A stretch of 64,000 nt of DNA, from positions 1 through 64,000 of the forward strand of contig NZ_SMAB01000001.1 of the NCBI RefSeq assembly GCF_004342885.1, given 5' to 3'. Each line of letters begins with the position of its first letter. Position 1 is the stretch's first letter. Below the pieces are notes generated by a model that saw only the letters and a program-made list of their open reading frames with translations, had not been told where the DNA came from and did no database searches. The position numbers were made by a program, and so were the translations under genes. This DNA comes from Tepidibacillus fermentans (lineage in GTDB: Bacteria > Bacillota > Bacilli > Tepidibacillales > Tepidibacillaceae). Positions 27,125 through 36,462 of the stretch are shown here, piece after piece.

Positions 27125-27223
27125 ATCTTAGTACCCCCTTAGGTAGATATTACATATAATTTAACCAATTTTAAAGTTAGGATCCACCTTAAGCTTCATT
27201 TGATCTTAAAATGGAATGCCTGA

Positions 27224-28102
27224 TTACTCTACATTTTGAACTTGTTCCCTTATTTTTTCAAGTTCACTCTTTATTTCGATCACATATTGGCTTAATTCTA
27301 GGTTGTTTGCCTTGGAACCAATCGTATTTGCTTCCCGATTCATCTCCTGAACAAGGAAATCTAGCTTTCTGCCGACAGGCTCGTCTATCGTTAAATTCAA
27401 ACGAAATTGATCGATATGGCTCTTTAATCGGGTAACCTCTTCATCAATATTCGCCTTATCTGTAAAAAAAGCAACCTCATTGAGGAGACGAGCTTCATCG
27501 ATTTCAACAACACCATTTAACCATTCATTGATTCTAGCTTGAAGTTTTTCCCGATATTCCTCTATGACTGTGGGGGCTTTTGCCTCTACTTTCTTTAAAA
27601 CTTCATTGATATAGTTCAAGCGAGAAGAAAAATCCTTCATTAGAGTATTTCCTTCAACTTGCCGCATCGCAAACAGAACACGGCAGGTCTGTTCAAATAA
27701 ATCAAGAAAGTCCTGTTTCCAATCCTCTAGATCGGTTAGTTCGACACTATTACTGATTAGACCAGGGATGGAAAGGATATCTCTTACCTCTACGCTGCCT
27801 GGTAGATGAAATTTTTCCATAAATTCTTTGATCAGTTGTATGTATTGTGCCGCCAGATTCCAATTAATACCTATTAGTTGGTTGGTTTCATTTGCTTCAA
27901 TTGTAATAAAAATATCAATTTTTCCTCTTTTGACATAGTTTTGCAAAATTTTTTTCAATCGATCCTCGAGAACCAACAATTCCTTTGGCATTTTAAATAC
28001 TGTCTCGAAATAACGGTGATTGACTGATTTCATCTCGATGGTAATTTTTTTATTTCCTATACTTGCTTCTTTTCGGCCGAATCCAGTCATACTCTTTATC
28101 AT
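27224..28102 (-). CDS. yloC: YicC/YloC family endoribonuclease
   Basis: A 292-residue YicC-family protein; E. coli YicC is an RNase that clips small RNAs. The N-terminal SMTGFGR signature at residues 4-10 and the C-terminal DUF1732 domain (GRKLDFLVQEMNREANTIGSKA region, with conserved acidic residues) are both present. The start ATG follows a modest ribosome-binding site. It is followed by remA after about 100 bases. Confidence 0.94.
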   Translation of the reverse strand: MIKSMTGFGRKEASIGNKKITIEMKSVNHRYFETVFKMPKELLVLEDRLKKILQNYVKRGKIDIFITIEANETNQLIGINWNLAAQYIQLIKEFMEKFHLPGSVEVRDILSIPGLISNSVELTDLEDWKQDFLDLFEQTCRVLFAMRQVEGNTLMKDFSSRLNYINEVLKKVEAKAPTVIEEYREKLQARINEWLNGVVEIDEARLLNEVAFFTDKANIDEEVTRLKSHIDQFRLNLTIDEPVGRKLDFLVQEMNREANTIGSKANNLELSQYVIEIKSELEKIREQVQNVE

Positions 28103-28189
28103 TTGTTCTCACATCCATGACCTTATTCTAATCAATTTTAAAAACGGTTACAAGTGTTTAGCAGATAAAAAACGCTAATTTCGCCAAAA

Positions 28190-28222
28190 AAAGAAGAAAA
28201 CCAACCATTTTTGGTCAGTTTC
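28190..28222 (-). terminator. Terminator after dapL
   Basis: An imperfect hairpin pairing GGAAACTGACC with GGTTGGTTTTC on the minus strand, followed by a U-rich tract (CUUCUUUUUUU). It lies 23 bases past the dapL stop. Confidence 0.6.
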
Positions 28223-28244
28223 CTTTTATTAAGACATTCAGGAA

Positions 28245-29483
28245 TTAAAATACGAATTCTACCGTAGATAAACGATTTTTAATTTCATTCATCACGCGGA
28301 TCTCGTCTTCTTCATCCTTAGCCATAAACGTTACCGAAAAACGAACGAAATGTCCTGCATCATCCCAAGGAACCGTCGAAATCAGTTTTTCTTTGATTAG
28401 ATATTGAGAAAAATCTTCTGCCGTTGCAAACGTTGGACCATTTTTAATTCCTTTTGGTGCTTCAACATACATAAAGAAAGAACCTTTTGGCTTATTTGCC
28501 TGAAATCCTAATTCTTTTAAAGTATTCATTAATAGATTGTGTCGACGAGAATATTTTTCTGCTGTTTTTTCCGTAATTTCAGGATGTTGTAAAGCATAGA
28601 TCGCTGCCTCTTGAATCGCTAAGAATTGACCAGAATCATTATTATCCTTGACATCTGAGAATGCTCGAACAATCAATTCATTCCCTGCAACGAATCCAAT
28701 CCGCCACCCTGTCATATTATATGATTTCGAAAGGGAGTGAACCTCTATTCCAACTTCTTTTGCACCGGGGATGGAAAGAAAACTAAGGGGCTTCACCCCG
28801 TCAAAAGTTAATGCAGCATAAGCGGCATCGTGAATAACGATGATATTATTTTCTTTTGCAAATTGAACCACTTTTTCAAAAAATTCTCTCGTTGCGCTCG
28901 CACCCGTTGGGTTATTTGGATAATTGAGATAAAGTAGCTTTGCTTTTCTTCTGGTTTCTGCATCTAAGCTATCTAAATCGGGTAAGAAATTATTCTCTTT
29001 TAATAAGGGTAAGTTAACCACTTTGCCTCCTAGCCATTTCGTATGTGTACCTAAAATTGGATAGCCTGGAACGGTCATGATCGTGATATCTCCAGGGTTA
29101 ATAAAAGCAGAAGGCAACATCGATAAAGCAGATTTTGCCCCGATTACATGAACAATTTCTTTATCTGGATCGATTCCATCTACACCAAACACATTTTTCA
29201 AATACTCTGATGCAGCAACTTTTAAGTCTCTGCCACCATTATCAGCATAACCACGATTTTCTAGTTTTTGTGCTGCTTGATAAAGCGTTTCGATCACACC
29301 TTGATCTGCCATTTGATCTGGCTCACCAACTCCTAGATCGAGCAGTTCCACGTCGGGATAATTTTTTCTTGCTTCTGCTTTCGCACGCTTAATCTTTTCA
29401 AACTTATAAATTTCATTGCTTTTCCCGTATTGATTCCCGCCAATTCGTTCAGCGAATAATTGTTGAATATAGCTTTCTGTCAT
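28245..29483 (-). CDS. dapL: LL-diaminopimelate aminotransferase
   Basis: A class I/II PLP-dependent aminotransferase that makes LL-diaminopimelate directly from tetrahydrodipicolinate, bypassing the acyl-blocked route used by B. subtilis. The PLP lysine is in HSLSKSYNMTGWRIGF (near residue 250); NYPNNPTGA and the N-terminal GGNQYGKSNEIYKFEKIK support DapL-like rather than generic AspC. It follows dapF, the next enzyme, in one operon. Length 412 is typical. Alternative: a related broad-specificity aminotransferase. Confidence 0.88.
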   Translation of the reverse strand: MTESYIQQLFAERIGGNQYGKSNEIYKFEKIKRAKAEARKNYPDVELLDLGVGEPDQMADQGVIETLYQAAQKLENRGYADNGGRDLKVAASEYLKNVFGVDGIDPDKEIVHVIGAKSALSMLPSAFINPGDITIMTVPGYPILGTHTKWLGGKVVNLPLLKENNFLPDLDSLDAETRRKAKLLYLNYPNNPTGASATREFFEKVVQFAKENNIIVIHDAAYAALTFDGVKPLSFLSIPGAKEVGIEVHSLSKSYNMTGWRIGFVAGNELIVRAFSDVKDNNDSGQFLAIQEAAIYALQHPEITEKTAEKYSRRHNLLMNTLKELGFQANKPKGSFFMYVEAPKGIKNGPTFATAEDFSQYLIKEKLISTVPWDDAGHFVRFSVTFMAKDEEDEIRVMNEIKNRLSTVEFVF

Positions 29484-29498
29484 CTTTTATTCCTCCTA

Positions 29499-30341
29499 TC
29501 ATTTTACTTCGCCAAGCCAAGTCCCTTTAAATACTTCTTTCGCCTCTCCAGTCATATAAACATGGTTGTCCTCTTTGTTCCAATAAACCTTTAAATCTCC
29601 ACCTTTAAGTCGAACAGTAACATCACGTGAAGTTTGCCCAGTTAAAACAGACGCAACACCTGTAGCACATGCACCTGTGCCACACGCAAGTGTTTGTCCA
29701 ACCCCCCGTTCCCAAACTCTCATTTCCACTTCGTGCTCATTTTTTACTGTGACGAATTCTACATTGGTCTTCTTCGGGAACAAGGGATGAGTTTCTAATT
29801 TCGGACCCCATTTTTCCACATCAAAATCTGGAGCATTCTCGACATAAATGACTGCATGGGGATTACCCATCGATACTGCGGTAAAGTAAAACTTCATTCC
29901 ATCTACTTCAATTGGGCGATTAACCACTTCTGGATCATCAATCGCTGTAGGAACCAGATCTCCTTTCAGAATCGGTTCACCCATATCCACTTCTACTGTA
30001 GAAACCAAATCGTTCTCTATATGTAACTTAACATGTTGGATACCAGCTAAGGTCTCCACACTTAGCTTGTCCTTTTCTTTGATCTTATGGTCATAAACAT
30101 ATTTTGCTACACAACGAATCGCATTACCACATTGCTCTGCTTCTGTTCCATCCGCATTAAAAATTCTCATTCTCACATCTGCTTTATCAGATGGAAGAAT
30201 AAAAACTAGTCCGTCTGCTCCCACGCCAAAATTGCGGTTGCAAATATCAATGGCTAATTGATTGACAGCTTTTGGTACATCCTCAAAATGGGCAACGACT
30301 ACAAAGTCGTTGCCCAAACCATGCATTTTGGTAAATTCCAT
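29499..30341 (-). CDS. dapF: Diaminopimelate epimerase
   Basis: Converts LL- to meso-diaminopimelate for lysine and peptidoglycan synthesis. The two active-site cysteines are in EQCGNAIRC (near residue 73) and LACGTGACA (near residue 221). Length 280. The ATG follows AAAGGGGA. It is 15 bases from dapL and follows the ATPase gene by 22 bases, so all three may be cotranscribed. Confidence 0.96.
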   Translation of the reverse strand: MEFTKMHGLGNDFVVVAHFEDVPKAVNQLAIDICNRNFGVGADGLVFILPSDKADVRMRIFNADGTEAEQCGNAIRCVAKYVYDHKIKEKDKLSVETLAGIQHVKLHIENDLVSTVEVDMGEPILKGDLVPTAIDDPEVVNRPIEVDGMKFYFTAVSMGNPHAVIYVENAPDFDVEKWGPKLETHPLFPKKTNVEFVTVKNEHEVEMRVWERGVGQTLACGTGACATGVASVLTGQTSRDVTVRLKGGDLKVYWNKEDNHVYMTGEAKEVFKGTWLGEVK

Positions 30342-30363
30342 TCTCGATTCCCCTTTGTCAATT

Positions 30364-33102
30364 CTAATTTGATACTTTTTTCATCAAAAATTTTGGGTGA
30401 TAAATCAAATTGGCAAGACCAAAGCCAACAGTTGGAATTGCTCCTGCAATCGTAATAAGAACCCAATCTGAAAGGGTAAGGCTTACTGTACGGAAAATCG
30501 GTTGTAATGGTTCAATATAAATTACACCTAATAATAATAATAATGACGATAAAGCAGCGAACACAAGATATTTATTTTCAAACAGATTGCGATGGAAAAC
30601 AGATTTATCACTTCGGCAATCAAACACATGGATAAGCTGAGCCATAACCAAAGTCGAAAACGCCATCGTCTGTGCTTTGATTAAATTTTCAGGTTCAGTC
30701 TGCCAGGTTAACCAAAAGACCCCTAAAGTGACTAACCCGATTAGAAAACCGCGACTGATAATCTTCCACCCTAGTCCCCGAGCAAAAACATTTTCTTTAC
30801 TATCCCGAGGTGGGCGATTCATAATGTCCTCTTCCGCAGGATCTACCCCAAGAGCCATTGCAGGTAATCCATCCGTTACAAGATTCACCCATAGGATCTG
30901 GATTGGCACAAGGGGTAATGGTAATCCCATTAACATCGCAAAAAACATCGTCAGAATTTCACCTACATTTGAGGCTAAAAGATAACGAATGAATTTGCGT
31001 ATATTATCATAGATTCCTCTACCCTCTTCAATCGCAGCAACAATCGTCGCAAAGTTGTCATCGCTTAAAACTAGAGAAGAGGCCTCCTTAGAAACATCAG
31101 TACCTGTGATTCCCATCGAAATCCCTATGTCCGCTGCTTTAATTGCAGGTGCGTCATTGACACCATCACCTGTCATCGCAACGACATGTCCTTTTGCTTG
31201 TAATGCTTTTACAATTCTCAGTTTATGTTCGGGCGATACTCTTGCATAAACATAAATATCGTCTACTTTTTCCATAAACTCTGTGTTGGACATATTATAT
31301 AAATCCTGACCATTTACTGTCAACCCATGAGGTGGAAGGATGTTCAACGTTTTTGCGATTGCTTCTGCAGTGGTTTGATGATCTCCAGTAATCATTACTG
31401 TTTTGATACCTGCGTTCTTACAGGTTTGGATTGCTTTTTTCACTTCCTCACGTGGAGGATCAATCATTCCCGCAATCCCAACAAAGGTTAAGTTTTTTTC
31501 TGCATCTTCTTCAGAAACAATAACTTCCCCCTTTGTCAATTCCTTATAAGCAAAACCGAGGTTACGTAGAGCACGACTTGCCATTTTTTCGATCGCTAAT
31601 TTTACTTGGTTTTTAATGATTGGTGTTAACGACATCACGTGACCATTTAGAATAATCGAAGAACAACGATCTAATAAGACATCAGGGGCTCCTTTAACTA
31701 CAACGAAACGTTGATCTTTTTTTTCTACGATAACTGACATCATTTTCCTTGACGAATCAAAAGGGAATTCCTTTTTTCGAACCCAAAGTTGTTCTAACTC
31801 TTTCTTGTGAATATTGGCTTTCGCTGCGAGGACAACTAAAGCACCCTCTGTTGGATCACCTTGAATATCCCAATCCCCTTTCGACCGTTTGAAGAAACCT
31901 TTTTTTCCATGATCTTCGACAAGTTGTGCGTTATTACATAAAACACTAATTTCAAGTAATTGTTTCAATGGAACGTTTCGTTCGGGGTTTACTTTGTTCG
32001 ATCGAAGGAAAAATTCTCCAGATGGTACATAACCCGTCCCCGTTACTTTGATTTCTTCTCCGTCAATCCAAAGATCGGTTACAGTCATTTTATTTTGCGT
32101 TAAAGTTCCCGTTTTGTCCGAACAGATCACTGTGGCACAACCAAGAGTTTCTACAGATGGGAGTTTGCGAACGATTGCTTTTCGTTTGATCATTCGTTGA
32201 ACACCTAAGGCTAGGGCAACCGTTACAATCGCAGGTAATCCTTCGGGAATCGCCGCAACCGCCAAACTAACCCCTGCTAAAAACATTGCATAGGCATTAT
32301 GCCCATGCCAAATTCCGGTTACCACCACAAGAGCAGTTAATATTAAAGAAATGATGATTAAGATTTTCCCCAGCTGCTCTAATCTTCGTTGTAAAGGTGT
32401 TTCTACTTCTTCTGTCGACTGAATTAAGTCGGCGATCTTTCCCATTTCCGTATTCATACCCGTCTCAACAACCACACCTACACCTGTTCCACGGGTAACT
32501 AAAGTTCCCATAAACGCCATATTTTTTTGATCACCTAAAGGAATATCTTCATAAGGAATCACGTCCTCTTGTTTATTCACGGGAACGGATTCGCCAGTTA
32601 AAGCTGACTCCTCAATATATAATGCATAAGTCTTTATTAAGCGAATATCAGCGGGAACACGATCGCCACTTTCTAATAAAACGAGATCCCCAGGTACGAC
32701 TTCAACTGCCGGGATCGAAGTAACCTTTCCACTTCGGATTACACGCGCGTGAGGAGCGGCCATTTCTTTTAATGCTTGCAAGGATTTTTCTGCTCGAAAT
32801 TCCTGAACAAAGCCTAGAACCGCATTCATAATCACAATGGCAATAATCGTTATGGCATCAGTATATTCACCAAGTAATCCTGAGATCAATGTTGCCACTA
32901 ATAAAACGAGAACCATAAAATCTTTAAATTGATCCAAGAAAAGAGAGATTGGTGACATGGATTGTTTCTGTTCCAACTGATTACGACCATATTTTTCCAT
33001 AAGTTTATGAATTGCATCATTCCTTAGCCCTTGTTCTTCTGTAACGTGAAACTCCTTTAGGATCAACTCCTTTGGAATCGTATGCCACTTTTGTTTTGAC
33101 AC
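30364..33102 (-). CDS. yloB: Calcium-translocating P-type ATPase (YloB-type)
   Basis: A P2A cation pump of 912 residues. Landmarks: the TGES actuator loop, PEGLPA in helix M4 (near residue 293), the phosphorylation motif DKTGTLT near residue 335, TGDGVNDAPA near residue 640, and the C-terminal membrane segments. B. subtilis YloB is a Ca2+ pump expressed during sporulation and lies in the same place beside yloA. The start is GTG after GGAGGG. Ion specificity is inferred from similarity. Confidence 0.93.
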   Translation of the reverse strand: MSKQKWHTIPKELILKEFHVTEEQGLRNDAIHKLMEKYGRNQLEQKQSMSPISLFLDQFKDFMVLVLLVATLISGLLGEYTDAITIIAIVIMNAVLGFVQEFRAEKSLQALKEMAAPHARVIRSGKVTSIPAVEVVPGDLVLLESGDRVPADIRLIKTYALYIEESALTGESVPVNKQEDVIPYEDIPLGDQKNMAFMGTLVTRGTGVGVVVETGMNTEMGKIADLIQSTEEVETPLQRRLEQLGKILIIISLILTALVVVTGIWHGHNAYAMFLAGVSLAVAAIPEGLPAIVTVALALGVQRMIKRKAIVRKLPSVETLGCATVICSDKTGTLTQNKMTVTDLWIDGEEIKVTGTGYVPSGEFFLRSNKVNPERNVPLKQLLEISVLCNNAQLVEDHGKKGFFKRSKGDWDIQGDPTEGALVVLAAKANIHKKELEQLWVRKKEFPFDSSRKMMSVIVEKKDQRFVVVKGAPDVLLDRCSSIILNGHVMSLTPIIKNQVKLAIEKMASRALRNLGFAYKELTKGEVIVSEEDAEKNLTFVGIAGMIDPPREEVKKAIQTCKNAGIKTVMITGDHQTTAEAIAKTLNILPPHGLTVNGQDLYNMSNTEFMEKVDDIYVYARVSPEHKLRIVKALQAKGHVVAMTGDGVNDAPAIKAADIGISMGITGTDVSKEASSLVLSDDNFATIVAAIEEGRGIYDNIRKFIRYLLASNVGEILTMFFAMLMGLPLPLVPIQILWVNLVTDGLPAMALGVDPAEEDIMNRPPRDSKENVFARGLGWKIISRGFLIGLVTLGVFWLTWQTEPENLIKAQTMAFSTLVMAQLIHVFDCRSDKSVFHRNLFENKYLVFAALSSLLLLLGVIYIEPLQPIFRTVSLTLSDWVLITIAGAIPTVGFGLANLIYHPKFLMKKVSN

Positions 33103-33196
33103 TCTATTCCCTCCCTCTACTTGTACCTCATCATGCTAACTTTATTCAGACGAGCTCTGAAATAGAACCATTACTCGGGTAAGTTGATGAAATGAT

Positions 33197-33225
33197 TTGT
33201 CGAAATTGAAAAACTACATTATACT
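33197..33225 (+). promoter_or_regulatory. Sigma-A type promoter of rqcH
   Basis: TTGTCG (33197-33202) and TATACT (33220-33225) are separated by 17 bases, 35 bases upstream of the rqcH start codon. Confidence 0.55.
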
Positions 33226-33260
33226 ATCACTATGATTGAAAAAATTGAGGTGAACAGAGA

Positions 33261-34970
33261 ATGCCTTTTGACGGTTTTGTCACCCATGCACTTGTCCATG
33301 AACTTAGAGAGAAGTTGATTCATGGCCGAATTCATAAAATCTATCAACCACATCAAACGGATTTAATCTTTCATATTCGTTCAAATAGAGGAAATTCGAG
33401 TTTATTAATTTCTGCGAATCCTACCTATCCGCGGCTACATTTAACGAATGAAAACATTTTGAACCCACTAGAACCTCCAATGTTTTGCATGCTATTGCGC
33501 AAGCATTTGGAAGGGGGAATTATTGAAGATATCACCCAAGTGAGTCTTGAACGGATCATCCATATTGATGTGCGAACAAAAAATGAACTGGGAGATATTC
33601 AGAATAAACGGCTAATCATCGAAATCATGGGGAAACACAGCAATATTATTCTGATCAATCCCGATACAAATATCATTATTGATGGGATTCATCATGTTAC
33701 TCCTGCAATTAGTACCTATCGACAGGTGTTACCAGGTAGAGAATATGTCGCTCCACCAGAACAACATAAAATCAACCCACTTAAGGTTACTCAGAATGGA
33801 TTTCTCGCCAAGCTCCAATTGAATCAAGGGAAATTGGACAAACAACTGATAAGCCAATATGAAGGGATGAGTCCTTCCGTTGCGCGAGAGATTCTTCATC
33901 GTGCGGGATTACCAACGAAAGAAAATCTTTGGAAAGTATTTTCGGAATGGATAGAAAATGTACGCAATCATGATTATCTACCAACGATTATCTATAGTGA
34001 TCGCCCTGATTTTTCAATTTTCCCCTTATCTCATTTACAAGGAGAACAAGAAACCTTTTCTGAAATCAGTCTTTGTTTAGAAAAGTTTTACTCAGAAAAA
34101 GCAAAGCGAGATATGGTTCGGCAAAAGGTTCAAGACCTTTCGAAACTTCTTCTGATTGAGAAAAATAAGAACGAGAAGAAGATTGAGCATTTGTTAAACG
34201 ACATCGAGGAAGCCAAAAAAGCGGAGAAACATAAGTTATATGGGGAATTGATCACGGCACATATGCACATGATCAAACGAGGCGATTCAAAAGTTGAAGT
34301 GATCAATTATTATGATGAAGACCAAAAGTTGATCGAGATTCCTCTTGATCCATTAAAAACTCCTTCAGAAAATGCGCAACAGTATTTTAAGAAATACAAT
34401 AAACTAAAAAATAGTCTCTCTTTTATTGAACAACAAATTGAAGAAACGAAAGGAGAAATTGAGTATCTCGATACGATTCTTACGCAAATTGAAAACGCTG
34501 ATCTCGGTGACTTAGAAGATATTCGGATGGAATTGGTAGAGCAAGGATATCTTCGTCAACGGGGTAAAGTAGATCGGCGAAAAAACAAAAATCCTGAGAT
34601 CGAGCAATATCGGTCTTCTGAGGGAGTTCCCATTTACGTAGGGAAAAACAACCGGCAAAATGAATACCTAACCCATCGCCTTGCTCATAGTACAGATACA
34701 TGGCTGCATACCAAAGATATTCCCGGTTCCCATGTTGTGATCAGAGGAAAGGATTTTGGCGAGCAGACGTTGATAGAAGCAGCAACCTTGGCGGCATATT
34801 TCAGTAAGGCCAAACACTCCAGCCAAGTGCCTGTCGATTATACATTGATTAAATATGTGAAAAAACCAAGTGGAGCAAAACCTGGATTTGTGATCTATGA
34901 AAATCAAAAGACCCTCTATATTACCCCTGATGAGAAGATTATTGAGCGGTTGAAGGTAAGTAGATCATAG
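33261..34970 (+). CDS. rqcH: Ribosome quality control protein RqcH (NFACT family, YloA)
   Basis: RqcH binds stalled 50S-peptidyl-tRNA complexes and recruits Ala-tRNA to add C-terminal alanine tails that mark the peptide for degradation. The 569 residues comprise NFACT-N (FDGFVTHALVHELREKLIHGRIHKIYQP start), a helix-hairpin-helix region, a coiled coil (about residues 290-420), and the NFACT-R domain (STDTWLHTKDIPGSHVVIR near residue 475). The ATG follows GAGGTGA. It diverges from yloB and has its own promoter and terminator. Older annotations call it a fibronectin-binding protein. Confidence 0.95.
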   Translation: MPFDGFVTHALVHELREKLIHGRIHKIYQPHQTDLIFHIRSNRGNSSLLISANPTYPRLHLTNENILNPLEPPMFCMLLRKHLEGGIIEDITQVSLERIIHIDVRTKNELGDIQNKRLIIEIMGKHSNIILINPDTNIIIDGIHHVTPAISTYRQVLPGREYVAPPEQHKINPLKVTQNGFLAKLQLNQGKLDKQLISQYEGMSPSVAREILHRAGLPTKENLWKVFSEWIENVRNHDYLPTIIYSDRPDFSIFPLSHLQGEQETFSEISLCLEKFYSEKAKRDMVRQKVQDLSKLLLIEKNKNEKKIEHLLNDIEEAKKAEKHKLYGELITAHMHMIKRGDSKVEVINYYDEDQKLIEIPLDPLKTPSENAQQYFKKYNKLKNSLSFIEQQIEETKGEIEYLDTILTQIENADLGDLEDIRMELVEQGYLRQRGKVDRRKNKNPEIEQYRSSEGVPIYVGKNNRQNEYLTHRLAHSTDTWLHTKDIPGSHVVIRGKDFGEQTLIEAATLAAYFSKAKHSSQVPVDYTLIKYVKKPSGAKPGFVIYENQKTLYITPDEKIIERLKVSRS

Positions 34971-34999
34971 AAAAGAGCACGAATCGTCGTGCTCTTTTT
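34971..34999. terminator. Bidirectional terminator between rqcH and the GNAT gene
   Basis: AAAAGAGCACGA (34971-34982) and TCGTGCTCTTTT (34987-34998) form a perfect 12-bp stem with a four-base loop; T-runs lie on both sides. It separates the two convergent genes and touches the acetyltransferase stop codon. Confidence 0.85.
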
Positions 35000-35514
35000 C
35001 ATAATAGCACCTCTATATCTTTCCAGCCGTAGCTCTCTTCTTTTAATATTTGGCTCCCTATTTCTATTAACTTAGAATCAATATAATCACCGCCCAACTT
35101 TTTATAGAATTTACGATATGGATTATCGGCAAGTGCCCATACTTGTACAGACGTTATCCCTAATTCTTTTAACTTTTGAGCAAGTGCTTTTACCAATTGC
35201 CTTCCTATTCCTTTTCTTTGGGAATGTTTTAATAGATAAATCCCATAGATCTCCCCTTCATAATCTGAATTTTCCGTTCGATTGTACCCTCCTGCAATGA
35301 AACCGATAATTTCTTTCTTCTCATTTTCAGCAACAAAATAGCATCTGTTCCTTGCTATTGTTAAATGTTCCTTAAATCTTTTTTCCGCTTTCTCATATGA
35401 TAAATCAGCTAAAAATTGATCAGAAACAATTCCTTTGTATGTCGTCCGCCAACTGTCCACATTTACTTTCCCAATCGCAAAAGCATCCTCAATTCTTGCT
35501 TCACGAATGAGCAT
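34999..35514 (-). CDS. GNAT family N-acetyltransferase
   Basis: An acetyl-CoA-dependent transferase of 171 residues. The acetyl-CoA loop QRKGIGRQLVKAL (near residue 108) and the preceding beta strand GEIYGIYLL are typical of the GNAT fold; the N-terminus MLIREARIEDAFAIGKVNVDSW is of the YkkB/RimI-like kind. The start at 35514 follows a purine-rich GGGGGAGGGG. The substrate is unknown, and no neighbour gives a clue. It is followed by a convergent terminator. Confidence 0.85.
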   Translation of the reverse strand: MLIREARIEDAFAIGKVNVDSWRTTYKGIVSDQFLADLSYEKAEKRFKEHLTIARNRCYFVAENEKKEIIGFIAGGYNRTENSDYEGEIYGIYLLKHSQRKGIGRQLVKALAQKLKELGITSVQVWALADNPYRKFYKKLGGDYIDSKLIEIGSQILKEESYGWKDIEVLL

Positions 35515-35564
35515 GTATTCCCCTCCCCCCAACCATTCTGTTCTTTATTGGTTCATAATTTTAG

Positions 35565-35648
35565 TTACCTATTATTTCTTTGAGAAAATGCCAAAAATAT
35601 CATAACCGGTATAAGTCCAGCCAAAAAACCAATAGCAAAGTCCCTCAA
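35565..35648 (-). CDS. Putative 27-residue membrane peptide
   Basis: A short frame with a TTG start at 35648 and a TAA at 35567-35565. The peptide begins MRDFAIGFLAGLIPVMIF and ends in the polar tail SQRNNR, which fits one transmembrane helix with a basic end. GAGGTGA, a near-ideal Shine-Dalgarno sequence, lies five bases before the TTG and is part of the rpiA stop region (ATG AGG TGA), so translation would be coupled to rpiA. No family is recognised. The short length and rare start codon keep this uncertain. Confidence 0.5.
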   Translation of the reverse strand: MRDFAIGFLAGLIPVMIFLAFSQRNNR

Positions 35649-35653
35649 TAAAA

Positions 35654-36328
35654 TCACCTCATATTCGTTATAACATTCACCTTTCCATCCTTTTTCCCAA
35701 TGAGAAACATATTTGCTATATTAGGGAATAATCCATTCTCAACAACCCCTGGAATTGTATTCAGTTCTTTGTTTAGTTGTTCAGGTTTTGTGATCTTGTC
35801 AAACTTACAATCCAATATATAGTTTCCGTTATCGGTTATGTCGGGCTTATCATCTACAAGTCTTAAGCGGGGCTGACAGCCAAATTCCGCTATTTTTTTC
35901 ATTGTATTCTCCCAACCAAAAGGTATGACTTCTACGGGTAATGGAAATTGACCAAGTTGTTTGACTAATTTTGATTCATCAGCAACAATGATTAATTGAG
36001 CACTAGCTGCAGCTACAATTTTTTCTCTAAGTAATGCTCCTCCTCCCCCCTTAATTAAATTTAATTCAGAGTCAATTTCATCTGCTCCATCAATGGTGAC
36101 ATCGATCCGATCGACACTTGCGAAATCTGTAAGAGGAATTCCTAACTCTTTGGCTAATTCTTCAGTTCTCACAGATGTGGGTATTCCTTTTATAGATAGC
36201 CCTTCTTTCACTAATTGACCTAGTTTTTGAATTGTCCAATAAACAGTAGATCCAGTCCCTAATCCAACAACCATTCCATCTTTTATGTAATCCACTGCTT
36301 TTTCTCCTACAAGTTGTTTTGCATTCAT
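35654..36328 (-). CDS. rpiA: Ribose-5-phosphate isomerase A
   Basis: Interconverts ribose 5-phosphate and ribulose 5-phosphate. The 224 residues show GLGTGSTV near residue 22, DGADEID near 80, and the phosphate-binding KGGGGALLREK near 93. The ATG follows GGAGGG. Bacillus species often use RpiB instead; this RpiA lies near zwf and gnd but in its own transcription unit behind a terminator. Confidence 0.96.
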   Translation of the reverse strand: MNAKQLVGEKAVDYIKDGMVVGLGTGSTVYWTIQKLGQLVKEGLSIKGIPTSVRTEELAKELGIPLTDFASVDRIDVTIDGADEIDSELNLIKGGGGALLREKIVAAASAQLIIVADESKLVKQLGQFPLPVEVIPFGWENTMKKIAEFGCQPRLRLVDDKPDITDNGNYILDCKFDKITKPEQLNKELNTIPGVVENGLFPNIANMFLIGKKDGKVNVITNMR

Positions 36329-36420
36329 TTTGTACCCTCCAGATCAAAATCTTCAAAATGTAATTGGAATATTTTTATAATTCTAACAGAACATTGTATA
36401 GTGCAAGCATATGATTTACA

Positions 36421-36450
36421 AAAAAATCCAGCCATTTGACTGGATTTTTT
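36421..36450. terminator. Terminator between the BAX-inhibitor gene and rpiA
   Basis: AAAAAATCCAG (36421-36431) and CTGGATTTTTT (36440-36450) are perfectly complementary with an eight-base loop, giving T-runs in both directions. It lies 12 bases past the stop of the BAX-inhibitor gene. Confidence 0.8.
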
Positions 36451-36462
36451 AATTCGATTTAT

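Noticed and set aside
28103-28244. A small RNA or gene in the dapL-yloC gap
   Set aside because: Only the dapL terminator and AT-rich sequence, likely the yloC promoter region; no further structure.
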